The notes: generated by a model from the sequence alone, not told the origin. A stretch of 64,000 nucleotides of DNA from Bacteroidota bacterium (GCA_023422565.1 JAFAGR010000097.1:62001-126000), one strand, 5' to 3'. Numbered from the stretch's first letter, positions 16,848-25,866 are shown. Numbers and translations: made by a program.

Positions 16848-17192
16848 TTACTTAATAATTAAGTCGATGACATCCCGGCCCGAAAGCAATTTACCATTCG
16901 CTGCAAGAATCGGGCGCTTTATCAGGGTCACATATTCCAGTATCAGTTTCACTGCACTTTCATTATCTCTCACCAAATCCCTGGTGGCTGCGGGCAATTC
17001 GCGCCACGTGGTGCTTTTCTTGTTCAGCAATTTTTCCACTCCGAGCGCCTCCACCCATTGCTCAACCTGCTTTTTTTCCAATCCGTTTTTGCGAATATCG
17101 TGAAAAGTAAAATTAATTCCGGATTGCTCAAGCTTCTTAGCCGCAGTGCGTGTTGAATCACAGTTCGCCAAACCATAGAGAACCGCACTCAT
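16848..17192 (-). CDS. ArsC/Spx-like (YffB-type) thioredoxin-fold protein
   Basis: A 114-residue protein of the arsenate reductase/Spx superfamily: LYGLANCDSTRTAAKKLE at the N-terminus carries the single active-site-like cysteine, followed by FHDIRKNGL and a C-terminal LIKRPILAANGKLLSG. This resembles the YffB/MgsR-type branch, for which arsenate reduction is not established; glutathione-linked or regulatory roles are alternatives. Its ATG overlaps the stop of the aldo/keto reductase gene (ATGA), so the two are coupled. Confidence 0.85.
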   Translation of the reverse strand: MSAVLYGLANCDSTRTAAKKLEQSGINFTFHDIRKNGLEKKQVEQWVEALGVEKLLNKKSTTWRELPAATRDLVRDNESAVKLILEYVTLIKRPILAANGKLLSGRDVIDLIIK

Positions 17193-18172
17193 AATATTGC
17201 CGGCTTGTTCATGAAAATCTTTTCTATCTTTTCGTGTACGGCAGGCGTTAGTAAAGGTAGAGCGTCCAGAGCCTTCAGATTTTCCGTCAGCTGCTGCTTT
17301 TTTGTTGCACCTAAAATTGCCGTACTTACATTCGGGTTACTGATGCACCAGGCTATACTTAAGGCAGCAGTGCTCACCCCAAGTTTTGCCGCCAGTTCTC
17401 CCAACTTCTTAACTTTTTTAAGCTTGTCATCCATCATCCACCTGTCTTTAAGCCAATCAAACCCTTCAAGTGCAAACCGGCTCCCTTTTGGAATGCCGTC
17501 ATTGTATTTACCGCTCAACAGCCCCGAGGCTAAAGGGCTCCAGATGGTTGTACCCAGGCCCACATTCTTATAGATCTGCGAGTAATCTGACTCCACTTTA
17601 TCTCTTTCAAACAAATTATACTGAGGCTGCTCCATGGTGGGGCCGATGAGCCTGTCTCGCTGTGCGATGCGATGTGCTTCCATAATTTCCACGCCGGTCC
17701 ACTCGCTCGTTCCCCAATAAAGGATCTTGCCCTGTTGCAGCAAATGGTTCATAGCCCAAACAGTTTCTTCAATAGGCGTTTCCTTATCGGCGCGATGGCA
17801 GAAATAAAGATCAAGATAATCAAGCTGCATACGCTGCAGGGCTTCATTACACGCTTCAATAAGATGCTTGCGGCTGTTACCGGTTTGATTGGGCTTATTT
17901 TCCTTTCCCCTCCAGCCAAAGAATGCCTTTGACGAAATAACGTATGAGGTGCGGTCCCATTTCTTTTTCTTCAATACCCGCCCCATCATTTTTTCGCTTT
18001 CGCCTTGCGCATACACTTCTGCGTTGTCAAAAAAATTGATGCCATTGTCGTAAGCAATGCCCATCAGTTCCTCGGCCATCTTATCATTAACCTGCTTGCT
18101 GAAACTTACCCAGCTGCCAAAAGAAAGCAGGCTGACTTTAAGGCCTGAGCGGCCAAGATTTCTATACTGCAT
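17189..18172 (-). CDS. aldo/keto reductase (Kv-beta-like, AKR6 type)
   Basis: A 327-residue TIM-barrel NADPH oxidoreductase. The catalytic Asp and Tyr are in NFFDNAEVYAQGESE, the Lys in VISSKAFFGW and the His in LDLYFCHRAD. The C-terminal cofactor region SNPNVSTAILGATKKQQLTEN is typical. It is closest in pattern to the potassium-channel beta-subunit-like AKRs, which reduce aldehydes and ketones. It is the first gene of a four-gene minus-strand operon with ArsC-like, OsmC and SDR genes, which suggests detoxification of reactive carbonyls and peroxides. Confidence 0.92.
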   Translation of the reverse strand: MQYRNLGRSGLKVSLLSFGSWVSFSKQVNDKMAEELMGIAYDNGINFFDNAEVYAQGESEKMMGRVLKKKKWDRTSYVISSKAFFGWRGKENKPNQTGNSRKHLIEACNEALQRMQLDYLDLYFCHRADKETPIEETVWAMNHLLQQGKILYWGTSEWTGVEIMEAHRIAQRDRLIGPTMEQPQYNLFERDKVESDYSQIYKNVGLGTTIWSPLASGLLSGKYNDGIPKGSRFALEGFDWLKDRWMMDDKLKKVKKLGELAAKLGVSTAALSIAWCISNPNVSTAILGATKKQQLTENLKALDALPLLTPAVHEKIEKIFMNKPAIL

Positions 18173-18230
18173 GAAATTGAAGTTTGAGCGAAGTTACGCT
18201 TTGAAAAAGTAGGATCCGGTTGAGGCGGTT

Positions 18231-18788
18231 CTAACCGGGAAATTTTGATGAGGGCACCGCTATGATACCGGTCACTTCAAGCACATGATGGTTCCTGAAA
18301 TCCTGACTGGCTTCCATTCCCACACCGTTTATGTGTTGCGTTTTCGTTCTGATCTTCACGGGCTTATTGGTATAAAATTCAGTACCGGTGCGGCTTCTGT
18401 CCCAATACATCTCATCGCTGTAAAGCGTATCACCTTTTTGAAAATTGATCACCACCACACTGTCACGCAGAAAAACGATCTCTTCATTTTCACGGTATTT
18501 GCCATATCGGGCCGTAAGCTTGCTTTCCGCAACTCCCTCTTCATTGTAAAATATCGCTTTAAGCGTATTGGGAAATTCTATGTAGCTATCGGCCTCCTGC
18601 ACGCGAAGCATAACGGGTGCAGTGAGCACGGTTTTAATATTACCGCCCAATGTATAATTAAGAGTGATATCTTTTCCTTCTTCTACACCAAGCTTTTTTG
18701 AAGTAAGGTTCTTTACTTTCCCCGGATCATTTTCACAGCCTGCAGATACTGTACAAAGAATGAGTATGACAATGGCAGGCAGGCGCAT
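18231..18788 (-). CDS. lptC: LPS export protein LptC
   Basis: A 185-residue periplasmic protein of the LPS-transport bridge (Lpt machinery), passing LPS from LptB2FG to LptA. It has a single N-terminal hydrophobic segment that reads as a lipoprotein signal (TVSAGC), as is common in Bacteroidota LptC, then the jellyroll/OstA-like region (DSVVVINFQKGDTLYSDEMYWDR and FYTNKPVKIRTKTQHINGVGMEA). The frame is open 12 codons further upstream, but the ATG at 18788 sits 1 nt after the upstream stop and directly before the signal peptide, so it is preferred. The gene ends an operon with coaX and an outer-membrane barrel. Confidence 0.88.
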   Translation of the reverse strand: MRLPAIVILILCTVSAGCENDPGKVKNLTSKKLGVEEGKDITLNYTLGGNIKTVLTAPVMLRVQEADSYIEFPNTLKAIFYNEEGVAESKLTARYGKYRENEEIVFLRDSVVVINFQKGDTLYSDEMYWDRSRTGTEFYTNKPVKIRTKTQHINGVGMEASQDFRNHHVLEVTGIIAVPSSKFPG

Positions 18789-18789
18789 C

Positions 18790-20127
18790 TTAATCGTATT
18801 TGCGTTTCTGGAACCACCTTGCATTCATTGAAATGCCGAGGCTGAAACGGAATACTCCTTCGCGAATGGTGCCGGAAGATTTATTGCCGCGGCTTCCCGC
18901 TTCAATTGCCATATTAAGGAATGAATATTCGCCATAACGGATACGATTAAACGAAGTTAAAGGGAACCCTGCCCCGAGAGTAAGTCCGAATTCTGACCTC
19001 GATTTTTCTACTTTTATAGGGTCTGTTCCGAAGAAAACACCTGCGCGGTATTTTACAAAACTGAAATATTTGCTGGCGGGCGTACTAGCTTTTGCAGGAT
19101 AATATTGTGCGCCGGCCTTTACGCGATAACTGTTCTGAAGATTATCAGTTTCGTTAAAGATGCGGTAATCTCCCCAGTTGGTTGTTTCGAAATCTGCACC
19201 GAAAGTCCAGTGGCTTGACGAATCTGTGTAGGTGAAGCCGGCACCGAGTGTGGAAGGATATTTTATCTTGCCGCGCTCGCCCGATTTAAAGTCAACACTG
19301 TCTATATTCACCGTTCCGCCGGTTACGGAAGTAAAAAAAGTTTCGTCCAGCGTACTGCGCTTTGCAGTGATAGACTGAGGCAGCGAACCATAAACCCCTA
19401 GCTTTATTTTGCCGGACTGCACAGGAAATTCATACTGCATACCCGCCGCCAGAGACAGTCCACCGAAATCGGTTTGCGAAATGGAATTTGAGGCAAAGTA
19501 GGCTACGGTATCATTTTTAAAAGACAACTGAGTGGAGGTGTTCTTGTTTCCAAAAGCATACCCGGCAGTAAACCCTATACTGAAGTTTTTTACTCTGAAG
19601 CCTGCGCTTAAGGAGGCAAGGTTCATACCTCCGGATCCCTCATACAAGGTGCTCACGGAATCTATCCCCGGCAACCTTCGGTTCTCATTTATTTTATAAC
19701 CCACCTGCGTAAGCGGGCGCAGCCCCAAAGCCATACCCAGGCCCATTTTCTTCGCAGCCATTTTTCTCGATCCCAGATTCAGCCCCAACTGCACATAGGA
19801 AATATTGGTATTGGTTGATGTATACTTTTGCGGAGAATTATTGCTCTTCAATGTGTGCAAACCGATCTCGCCGCCAATATCGAAAATAGTACTTGAAAGA
19901 TTTCCTATTGAAGCGGGATTTATAAAGTTGATGCTTTGATAATCGTAATATGCTGCGGAAATACCGCCCATGCCGCGGTTGACAATGTTTTCCTGGGGAA
20001 CCCTGTCCCCCAGGCCGTAACGGGAAAAAGGTGAATTGTCCTGCGCATGTGAAACGGAAACAATAAAAAGTGTAAGAAGTAAAAGCAGTGTGTTAGGGCG
20101 CTGCGTTGTTGATCTCGCTGATGGCAT
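18790..20127 (-). CDS. outer-membrane beta-barrel protein (FadL/porin-like), unknown substrate
   Basis: A 445-residue exported protein. After a signal peptide (LLLLLTLFIVSVSHAQ) it shows DNSPFSRYGLGD and RGMGGISAAYYD, motifs of Bacteroidota outer-membrane barrels placed beside coaX and lptC, and then many alternating polar/hydrophobic strands ending in FRFSLGISMNA. The ATG at 20127 is preferred because it precedes the signal peptide; the frame continues 25 codons further up within coaX. With this start it overlaps coaX by 35 nt. The lptC neighbour suggests a role in outer-membrane biogenesis, but this is inference. Confidence 0.75.
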   Translation of the reverse strand: MPSARSTTQRPNTLLLLLTLFIVSVSHAQDNSPFSRYGLGDRVPQENIVNRGMGGISAAYYDYQSINFINPASIGNLSSTIFDIGGEIGLHTLKSNNSPQKYTSTNTNISYVQLGLNLGSRKMAAKKMGLGMALGLRPLTQVGYKINENRRLPGIDSVSTLYEGSGGMNLASLSAGFRVKNFSIGFTAGYAFGNKNTSTQLSFKNDTVAYFASNSISQTDFGGLSLAAGMQYEFPVQSGKIKLGVYGSLPQSITAKRSTLDETFFTSVTGGTVNIDSVDFKSGERGKIKYPSTLGAGFTYTDSSSHWTFGADFETTNWGDYRIFNETDNLQNSYRVKAGAQYYPAKASTPASKYFSFVKYRAGVFFGTDPIKVEKSRSEFGLTLGAGFPLTSFNRIRYGEYSFLNMAIEAGSRGNKSSGTIREGVFRFSLGISMNARWFQKRKYD

Positions 20128-20830
20128 ACAATCCTTTGAATAAAAAATTAAAGTCGGCAAATATCTTTCTTTTAACCTGCGTGGCAAAATAGGCCGAATC
20201 ACCCCCGGTTAAAACCACGTTAAAGTTGTCGTACTTTTCGGAATATTTTGCTATCATTCCCTCAATTTCCGCAGCCATGCCCGCCAGCACTCCGCACTGC
20301 AGATTGGTGGGCGTGTCGTAACCTACAAGCGGAAAATTCCACGAAGCTTCTGCCAGGGGCAGTTTCGCTGTGAATTCATGCATTGCTTTAAACCTCATTT
20401 TTTTTCCCGGAGATATCGCTCCGCCCAAAAACTGGTGGTACTGGTTGATGAAATTGTAGGTGATGCAGCTTCCCAAACCGATCACGAGGTTATTCATATT
20501 GGGGAAATAATGTACGGCTGCTGCGGCAAGTGCAAGCCTGTCTGCCCCGATGGTTTGCGGTTTGGAAACCGGCGACACAAAGTTTAACCGGGTTTCATAA
20601 GAAACTTTATGAAACCTGCTTCTATTTTTCAGTACTTCTTCTATGGAATCATCATGGCTGATCACGGAAGAAAGAATGGTTCTATCCGGAGTATAACGGT
20701 CAAGCACAAACGAAATTTCGCCGGAATCGGCGCTGTCGAGGTCAAAGGTTTCGGCCAGCTCGCCGTCTCTGAACAGCGCGGCTTTTCGGCGAGTATTACC
20801 AAAGTCCAGACAAAGAGTGGTGTAAAACAT
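20093..20830 (-). CDS. coaX: type III pantothenate kinase
   Basis: A 245-residue cytoplasmic enzyme catalysing the first step of coenzyme A synthesis. The phosphate-binding motif CLDFGNTRRKAALF is at residues 7-20, IGADRLALAAAAVH near residue 93 carries the pantothenate-site Asp/Arg, and GLGSCITYN and GGAISPG follow; VVLTGGDSAYF is near the C-terminus. The length fits type III enzymes (about 240-260). Its ATG overlaps the stop of the LON-domain gene by 1 nt (TAATG). No type I or II pantothenate kinase is seen in the window, so this may be the only one. Confidence 0.9.
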   Translation of the reverse strand: MFYTTLCLDFGNTRRKAALFRDGELAETFDLDSADSGEISFVLDRYTPDRTILSSVISHDDSIEEVLKNRSRFHKVSYETRLNFVSPVSKPQTIGADRLALAAAAVHYFPNMNNLVIGLGSCITYNFINQYHQFLGGAISPGKKMRFKAMHEFTAKLPLAEASWNFPLVGYDTPTNLQCGVLAGMAAEIEGMIAKYSEKYDNFNVVLTGGDSAYFATQVKRKIFADFNFLFKGLYAISEINNAAP

Positions 20831-21468
20831 TATTTAAAGTTAAAGCCGCCGAGGTTTTTAAAATGTCCGTTCTGCCTGATCTTCTTCTTAAGTGATTCCA
20901 TTTCGTTCATTATCGGAAGCACCTTGGCCAAATGCCTCTTCAGGTACTCCTGCCGGTGAAGTTCAGACTGCAATTCTAAAATAAGGTATTCCTCTTCAAG
21001 TGATAAGCCTACAAGATGTGCCACATCATAACTGTTGATCTCCTTTTCATCTTTCAAAAAATCTTTTGAAACGTGCAACTTCTTATAGATCTGGCGTACT
21101 GCAGAAAGTATCAGTTTCATCATGGCTAGATTGCCCGAATGCAAATTGGGCGGATAGGTTACAATGGCACCGCTGTACAATTTATCAGGCAGTTCTTTTA
21201 TCACTTCAAGAATCTTGAATACCTCGAGGCCTTCGCTCTTTATATCCATCGTTCCGTCCTCATATATCTTGCTCACCTCTGTAATCATGACGAGGGTGCC
21301 CATCTCTTTAACCTCATCATTAACAACCGCGGGGATCCCAAAGGGTTTTTTGCTTTCTATGCATTCACCTATAAGCTGCTTGTAGCGCGGTTCAAAAATA
21401 TGCAGATTCAATTTCTCACCCGGGTACACTACAATGCCTAATGGAAATATGGGAATAAAATTTGTCAC
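20830..21468 (-). CDS. LON substrate-binding domain protein (stand-alone)
   Basis: A 212-residue protein consisting only of the Lon-protease N-terminal domain: FIPIFPLGIVVYPGEKLNLHIFEPRY is the classical start, followed by LYSGAIVTY and a long helical C-terminal part with LVGLSLEEEYLILELQSE. The ATPase and protease domains are absent, as is usual for this family, so it is not a protease; the function is unknown. The start codon is GTG at 21468, because the domain begins only three residues later and no ATG is in frame. A near-match -7 element (CAAATTTG) ends 4 nt before it. Confidence 0.85.
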   Translation of the reverse strand: MTNFIPIFPLGIVVYPGEKLNLHIFEPRYKQLIGECIESKKPFGIPAVVNDEVKEMGTLVMITEVSKIYEDGTMDIKSEGLEVFKILEVIKELPDKLYSGAIVTYPPNLHSGNLAMMKLILSAVRQIYKKLHVSKDFLKDEKEINSYDVAHLVGLSLEEEYLILELQSELHRQEYLKRHLAKVLPIMNEMESLKKKIRQNGHFKNLGGFNFK

Positions 21469-21497
21469 TTTTCAAATTTGTGTAAAAGCCTCGAATT

Positions 21498-22262
21498 TCA
21501 TGCCGCCCGTTTCGCTTCCCTGTTCATTTCCCTCAAAAAAACATACTTCATAAACGTATACCATGAATAGGTTCGGCAAATAAGATAGCCTTCAAATCCG
21601 TCTAAAAAACCGAGCTTAAAAATATAATACCTGAAAAAACTAAACACCGGTGCAAGGTATATTTTCACGAGGCTTGCAGACCTTCCCTTCTGAAAATATT
21701 TTTTAGCACTCAGTTTTGCATAGGAAATGGTTTTATTACTGTAATCGCTAAGGCTGTTTACTGTGTAATGCAGAATATTTCCCGCCAGTGTTACAAAATT
21801 TACGCTGCCTTTGTAGGAAAGATCTTCATGTACCTCGGAGTTGTCCCATTCAGCCACATCCCTGTTAAACAAGCGGATCACTGTGTCTCCGCCCCATACT
21901 CCATACCGGATTGGCTTATCACAAAAAAAACTTTTTCTGTTTATTTTGAACACCGAGTTCGCCGGAACAGCATCAAGCGATAAAAGTTCCTGCTTCATCC
22001 TGTCATCGATCGCTTCGTCGGCATCAAGGCTTAGTATCCAATTGTACCTTGCTTTTCCATTGCCCAAATTTTTAACAGCTCCATAGCCGAGCCACTCACT
22101 TTTAAAAACTCTTGCACCTGCGCGGGTACACATGTCAATTGTATCATCCGTACTGCCGGTGTCAACCACCACTACATCATCCGTGAGCGATGACACACTG
22201 GCAAGCGCCCTTCCAATTATGTGCGCTTCGTTCTTAGCAATTATGACCACAGAAAACTTCAT
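21498..22262 (-). CDS. glycosyltransferase family 2 (WaaE/KdtX-like)
   Basis: A 254-residue GT-A fold transferase. MKFSVVIIAKNEAHIIGRAL, DDVVVVDTGSTDDT and the metal-binding DADEA (in WILSLDADEAIDD) are the standard GT2 motifs, and WNFPL-less but EVHEDLSYKG and YSNKTISYAKLSAKKYFQKG match the LPS-core WaaE/KdtX-type branch. The C-terminal region has a short hydrophobic segment (FFRYYIFKLGF). The frame is open 33 codons further upstream, but the ATG at 22262 begins the domain exactly and lies 4 nt after a perfect -7 element. A role in adding sugar to the LPS core is likely. Confidence 0.88.
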   Translation of the reverse strand: MKFSVVIIAKNEAHIIGRALASVSSLTDDVVVVDTGSTDDTIDMCTRAGARVFKSEWLGYGAVKNLGNGKARYNWILSLDADEAIDDRMKQELLSLDAVPANSVFKINRKSFFCDKPIRYGVWGGDTVIRLFNRDVAEWDNSEVHEDLSYKGSVNFVTLAGNILHYTVNSLSDYSNKTISYAKLSAKKYFQKGRSASLVKIYLAPVFSFFRYYIFKLGFLDGFEGYLICRTYSWYTFMKYVFLREMNREAKRAA

Positions 22263-22266
22263 CGGG

Positions 22267-22274
22267 CAAAAGTA
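22267..22274 (-). promoter_or_regulatory. -7 promoter element TACTTTTG abutting a glycosyltransferase start
   Basis: On the minus strand a perfect TAnnTTTG ends 4 nt before the ATG at 22262, consistent with a leaderless transcript. Confidence 0.5.
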
Positions 22275-22392
22275 AATATCATTAATGAGGGTATATAAAA
22301 AAAAGCCCTTGGGCAAAATGTGCCATCTTTGGGAATGAAGATGTAAAATTGCCTTGTTCATACAAAGATTTTAATTTCCCGCGGGCTACAAA

Positions 22393-23280
22393 ATGAACAA
22401 TATGAATATTACCGGAGTTACAATAGTGCGCAACGCCGTGTTGAACGATTATCCTGTTGTAGAATCGATCAGGTCTGTGCTTCCGGTTGTCAACCAAATG
22501 ATCGTGAGTGTGGGAGACAGTGATGATGAAACCGAAAACCTTATCCGTGGCATCGGTTCCGAAAAGATCAGGATTGTTCGGTCAACCTGGGATCTGTCCA
22601 TTCGTAGCGGCGGAAACGTGCTGGCGGTAGAAACGAACAAGGTACTGCAGCAAGTTCCAGACGAGGCTGATTGGATACTGTATGTACAAGCGGATGAAGT
22701 TATTCATGAGAAATATCATGAAGCGATCAGGAGAGCGGCCCAAAAGTATAAAAATAATAAAAAGGTTGACGGATTGCTCTTCAAATACCTGCACTTTTAC
22801 GCTACGTATGATTATGTGGGCGATAGCAGGAAATGGTATGATTGTGAAACGAGGCTGATCAAAAACGATCGAACTATCACTTCTTTTAAAGACGCCCAGG
22901 GTTTCAGAAGAAATGGCGAAAAAATAAGGGTTGTACCTATCGATGCCTGGGTTTACCATTATGGCTGGGTAAAAAGTCCGCAGCAAATGAAACAGAAACA
23001 GAAAAATGTAAACCGGTTCTGGAATGATGATGGCGAAGCATACGATGCATACATGGCCTCTTCCGACGAGTTTGATTTTTCCGATTTTGATTCCTTGAAA
23101 AAATTTGATGGAACACACCCTTCGCCGATGAAAGAACGCATAGCCAATAAGAACTGGAAAGTGGAGCTTAATATTGCAAGGAAAAAACTAACCACCAAAG
23201 ACGCCTTGTTGTATTGGCTGGAGAAGCTAACCGGCAAAAGGCTTTTTGCATTCCGTAACCACACTATCGTTAAGGCATAA
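22393..23280 (+). CDS. glycosyltransferase, GT2-like
   Basis: A 295-residue protein with a GT-A type N-terminus: TGVTIVRNAVLNDYPVVESI, MIVSVGDSDDET and the acidic motif ADEVIHE in LYVQADEVIHEKYH. The C-terminal half, with AWVYHYGWVKSPQQMKQKQK, is typical of a Bacteroidota GT2-like family whose sugar specificity is unknown. It is divergent from the WaaE-like gene (130 nt apart) and 12 nt upstream of meaB. A second ATG nine bases downstream (22402) is an alternative start. Probably part of the surface-glycan locus. Confidence 0.82.
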   Translation: MNNMNITGVTIVRNAVLNDYPVVESIRSVLPVVNQMIVSVGDSDDETENLIRGIGSEKIRIVRSTWDLSIRSGGNVLAVETNKVLQQVPDEADWILYVQADEVIHEKYHEAIRRAAQKYKNNKKVDGLLFKYLHFYATYDYVGDSRKWYDCETRLIKNDRTITSFKDAQGFRRNGEKIRVVPIDAWVYHYGWVKSPQQMKQKQKNVNRFWNDDGEAYDAYMASSDEFDFSDFDSLKKFDGTHPSPMKERIANKNWKVELNIARKKLTTKDALLYWLEKLTGKRLFAFRNHTIVKA

Positions 23281-23292
23281 ACGCAATTTGTG

Positions 23293-24189
23293 ATGTGGGA
23301 TAAATATCTTCAAGGCATTGAATCGGGCGATATAAAAACGATCGCACGCTCGATATCCCTTATTGAAAACGAAGTTGAAGGCTATGAGGACCTGCTTCGT
23401 TCCCTGCCGTTTTCAAACACACCTGTCATTGGCATCACAGGCCCTCCCGGAGCAGGAAAAAGCACCATAACAGACGGGCTTATTTCTGAATGGATAAATG
23501 AAAATAAAAAGGTTGCTGTGTTGTGTGTTGATCCCTCATCTCCTTTCAATTACGGTGCAGTGTTGGGAGACAGGATAAGAATGAGTTCCTGGTACAACCA
23601 TCCCGGCGTTTATATACGTTCTCTTGCCACGCGCGGTTCGCTCGGAGGTCTGCACCCGAAGATTATCGAGATCACTGACCTGCTGAAGGCAGCTCCGTTT
23701 GACATTATTATTGTGGAGACCGTGGGCGTAGGGCAAAGTGAAGTGGAAATAGCAGGCCTTGCAGAGGTAACGGTTGTAGTTGTGGTGCCGGAAGCAGGCG
23801 ATGAAGTGCAAACCATGAAAGCGGGCATTATGGAAATCGCAGACATCTTTGTGGTGAACAAGGCTGACCGCCCCGGTGCAGATACATTTGTAAAAAATCT
23901 CAGGCTGATGCTTGCCCCGGCCTTTCATTCACACAAAAATGAAGTGCCGGTTATAAAAACCGTCGCCTCGCAGAAAGAAGGACTCGATGAACTTGCAGGC
24001 CGCATTGCAAATACAATATCGTTAAACCTCACTAATGAAAAAAGAAGCTGGCTGCTGGCAGACAGGGCTTATCAATTGATCCAAAAGAACAGGATGGCGG
24101 GCATAACCAAGGCCAAACTCAGGCAGGAGATCGAAATAGCAGGTACCCAGATTAACCTTTACAACTTTATAAGAAAATTTTTCGAGTAG
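23293..24189 (+). CDS. meaB: methylmalonyl-CoA mutase-associated GTPase MeaB
   Basis: A 298-residue G3E-family P-loop GTPase that protects and reloads adenosylcobalamin-dependent methylmalonyl-CoA mutase. Walker A is GPPGAGKST (about residues 50-58); CVDPSSPFNYGAVLGDRIRM, RSLATRGSLGGL, VETVGVGQSE (switch/Walker B region) and the guanine-specificity motif VNKAD are all present. The ATG at 23293 is preferred over the GTG three bases earlier. The mutase genes are not in this window, so meaB is separated from its partner and embedded among glycosyltransferases. Confidence 0.94.
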   Translation: MWDKYLQGIESGDIKTIARSISLIENEVEGYEDLLRSLPFSNTPVIGITGPPGAGKSTITDGLISEWINENKKVAVLCVDPSSPFNYGAVLGDRIRMSSWYNHPGVYIRSLATRGSLGGLHPKIIEITDLLKAAPFDIIIVETVGVGQSEVEIAGLAEVTVVVVVPEAGDEVQTMKAGIMEIADIFVVNKADRPGADTFVKNLRLMLAPAFHSHKNEVPVIKTVASQKEGLDELAGRIANTISLNLTNEKRSWLLADRAYQLIQKNRMAGITKAKLRQEIEIAGTQINLYNFIRKFFE

Positions 24190-24198
24190 CCGACATCG

Positions 24199-24972
24199 TT
24201 AGTCTGACAGGTAGGAGACCTTGCTTCCTCCTTCCATGAATATTTCCTGCTCAAATACCTTTGGAACTGTAATAAACGCGTTGAGTTTACCATCAAGCAC
24301 CAACTGCGTGAGAAGGGTATCGGAATTGTACGCCACGGGTGTTTGTTCGTCTATCAGTTTCTGTAACGCAGGCCGTGTAACCGCATAGGCATGCGTGGTG
24401 TTATGAAATCCCGCCCTTCGGAGATGCTTTGAATAATTTTCGGGATAAAGTCTCGAAACCTGGGCGGAAGTCCACTTAATTACGCGAAGCGCCGCGAGGA
24501 AATAGTAATAATATTGTTTCAATTTCATTTTGGGAGTAGTGTGCTCATTGAGATAGTATCCCCAATAGATCAACTCCCAGTCATCCGGCGATTCATTAAT
24601 GATTGAACGCAATGTTTCATCATCTTTTACCGCAGGAACAAGGTCATCTTCCATGATCAATACCCGGTTGTAGCCCTTCTCCAATATATGCTGATAAAGC
24701 GTTCTGTGAGAAAGTGCGCAACCTACCTGCCCAAGGTTCATTGTTTTGCTGTTGCGGTGCATCTTCTTTGCGCGAACAGGATCATACACTTTATCTTTCA
24801 CCACACCTTCCATGGTAAGATTCAGCTTATCCACCCCATAAAAGTATTCGAAATCAATATCGGCAAGCTGCCTGTTAATCTTCTGCTGCCGATCATGCGA
24901 ACGACGAAGCGTGATCACGAAGATCTTATCGAAATATTCATTTAAAATTTTAAGGCCTTTCATATCCTTCAT
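24199..24972 (-). CDS. glycosyltransferase family 25 (LPS biosynthesis)
   Basis: A 257-residue transferase. The GT25 signature runs from FDKIFVITLRRSHDRQQKI through GQVGCALSHRTLYQHI to RVLIMEDDLVP, whose EDD is the metal/nucleotide site, and ends with ATHAY-like HAYAVTRPALQKL and NSDTLLTQLV. GT25 enzymes add galactose or glucose to LPS or glycoproteins. A GTG at 24975 is the first possible start; the ATG at 24972 is chosen, and another ATG lies at 24963. It follows the GT2 gene by 5 nt and ends a three-gene minus-strand operon (FkbM, GT2, GT25). Confidence 0.88.
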   Translation of the reverse strand: MKDMKGLKILNEYFDKIFVITLRRSHDRQQKINRQLADIDFEYFYGVDKLNLTMEGVVKDKVYDPVRAKKMHRNSKTMNLGQVGCALSHRTLYQHILEKGYNRVLIMEDDLVPAVKDDETLRSIINESPDDWELIYWGYYLNEHTTPKMKLKQYYYYFLAALRVIKWTSAQVSRLYPENYSKHLRRAGFHNTTHAYAVTRPALQKLIDEQTPVAYNSDTLLTQLVLDGKLNAFITVPKVFEQEIFMEGGSKVSYLSD

Positions 24973-24977
24973 CACAT

Positions 24978-25814
24978 TTAATAAACAAATTTCTTCTTGA
25001 ACCAGACTTTCCTAGTTTCTTTCTTCATCAGTTCAGTCGAAGGCTCATGCTGCGGGCCGGTGAAATTTTCTCCCTTCCTGATAAAATGTTTGTTGAAGGT
25101 GGAAGAAGTAATTCCCCATTTCAACACAAAGGTTTTTCTTCCGTCGTTTTTCTTTATGCGGGTTGTAGATTTTGTTTGAAAGTGATAAACCAGGCTCTTT
25201 CCAACACCTTTAAAATAACGGCAACCCGCTGCCCACAACTTCATGGCAAAATCGTCGTCGCTGGCCATACCCGGACTAAACTCTAAACTGAAACCTCCGA
25301 CCACATGCCACATTTTGCGCGATACAACAACAGGCGGCCAGGTAGATCCACTCCAATCCTGCTTCCGGAAGCCGCTTATCGCACTAAGCAAGGTTTGTTC
25401 CTCAAAGGTTTCTGCCGTTCGGCCAAAGTCTGCCACTATCACCGCCTTATTTCCCGTGTCCACCGGTTCGATCATGGTTGACGAAATCATGAAATTATCA
25501 TCAGGTAAATTGTTGATCTCATCCAGCAAACCCGCATCCCATCCCGGGCAGCAATACATATCATCATTCATGTAAACTATGTACTTGCCGGTAGCTAAAG
25601 AAGCGGCCATATTCACCGCAACGCAGATGCCTGCATTCTCCGGCGTATGTGTATGCAGTATCCCTTCCTCGCCCGCCCAGCTTAGAGTACCATCACTTCC
25701 GTCGTTGATATGTAAAATTATCTCGCAGGGAAGGGAAGAGTTCTTGCGTAAACTGTTTACACAAAGCCTCACATATGCAAGATTATTCCATGTGGGTATG
25801 ATTACGGAAAACAT
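24978..25814 (-). CDS. glycosyltransferase family 2
   Basis: A 278-residue GT-A transferase: MFSVIIPTWNNLAYVRLCV at the N-terminus, the INDGSDGTL loop, NAGICVAVNMA and the metal-binding DDDF-like motif in YMNDDMYCC; a second acidic motif, GMASDDDFAMKLW, follows. The frame extends 12 codons upstream, but the ATG at 25814 starts the domain. No clear TAnnTTTG is seen; AATCTTTG, 11 nt before this start, has one mismatch. It lies between FkbM and GT25 genes on the same strand. Confidence 0.88.
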   Translation of the reverse strand: MFSVIIPTWNNLAYVRLCVNSLRKNSSLPCEIILHINDGSDGTLSWAGEEGILHTHTPENAGICVAVNMAASLATGKYIVYMNDDMYCCPGWDAGLLDEINNLPDDNFMISSTMIEPVDTGNKAVIVADFGRTAETFEEQTLLSAISGFRKQDWSGSTWPPVVVSRKMWHVVGGFSLEFSPGMASDDDFAMKLWAAGCRYFKGVGKSLVYHFQTKSTTRIKKNDGRKTFVLKWGITSSTFNKHFIRKGENFTGPQHEPSTELMKKETRKVWFKKKFVY

Positions 25815-25866
25815 GAGTTGTGCGCAAAGATTTAGATAAAGAAAATGCAAAGTAAGTTAAACCTTG

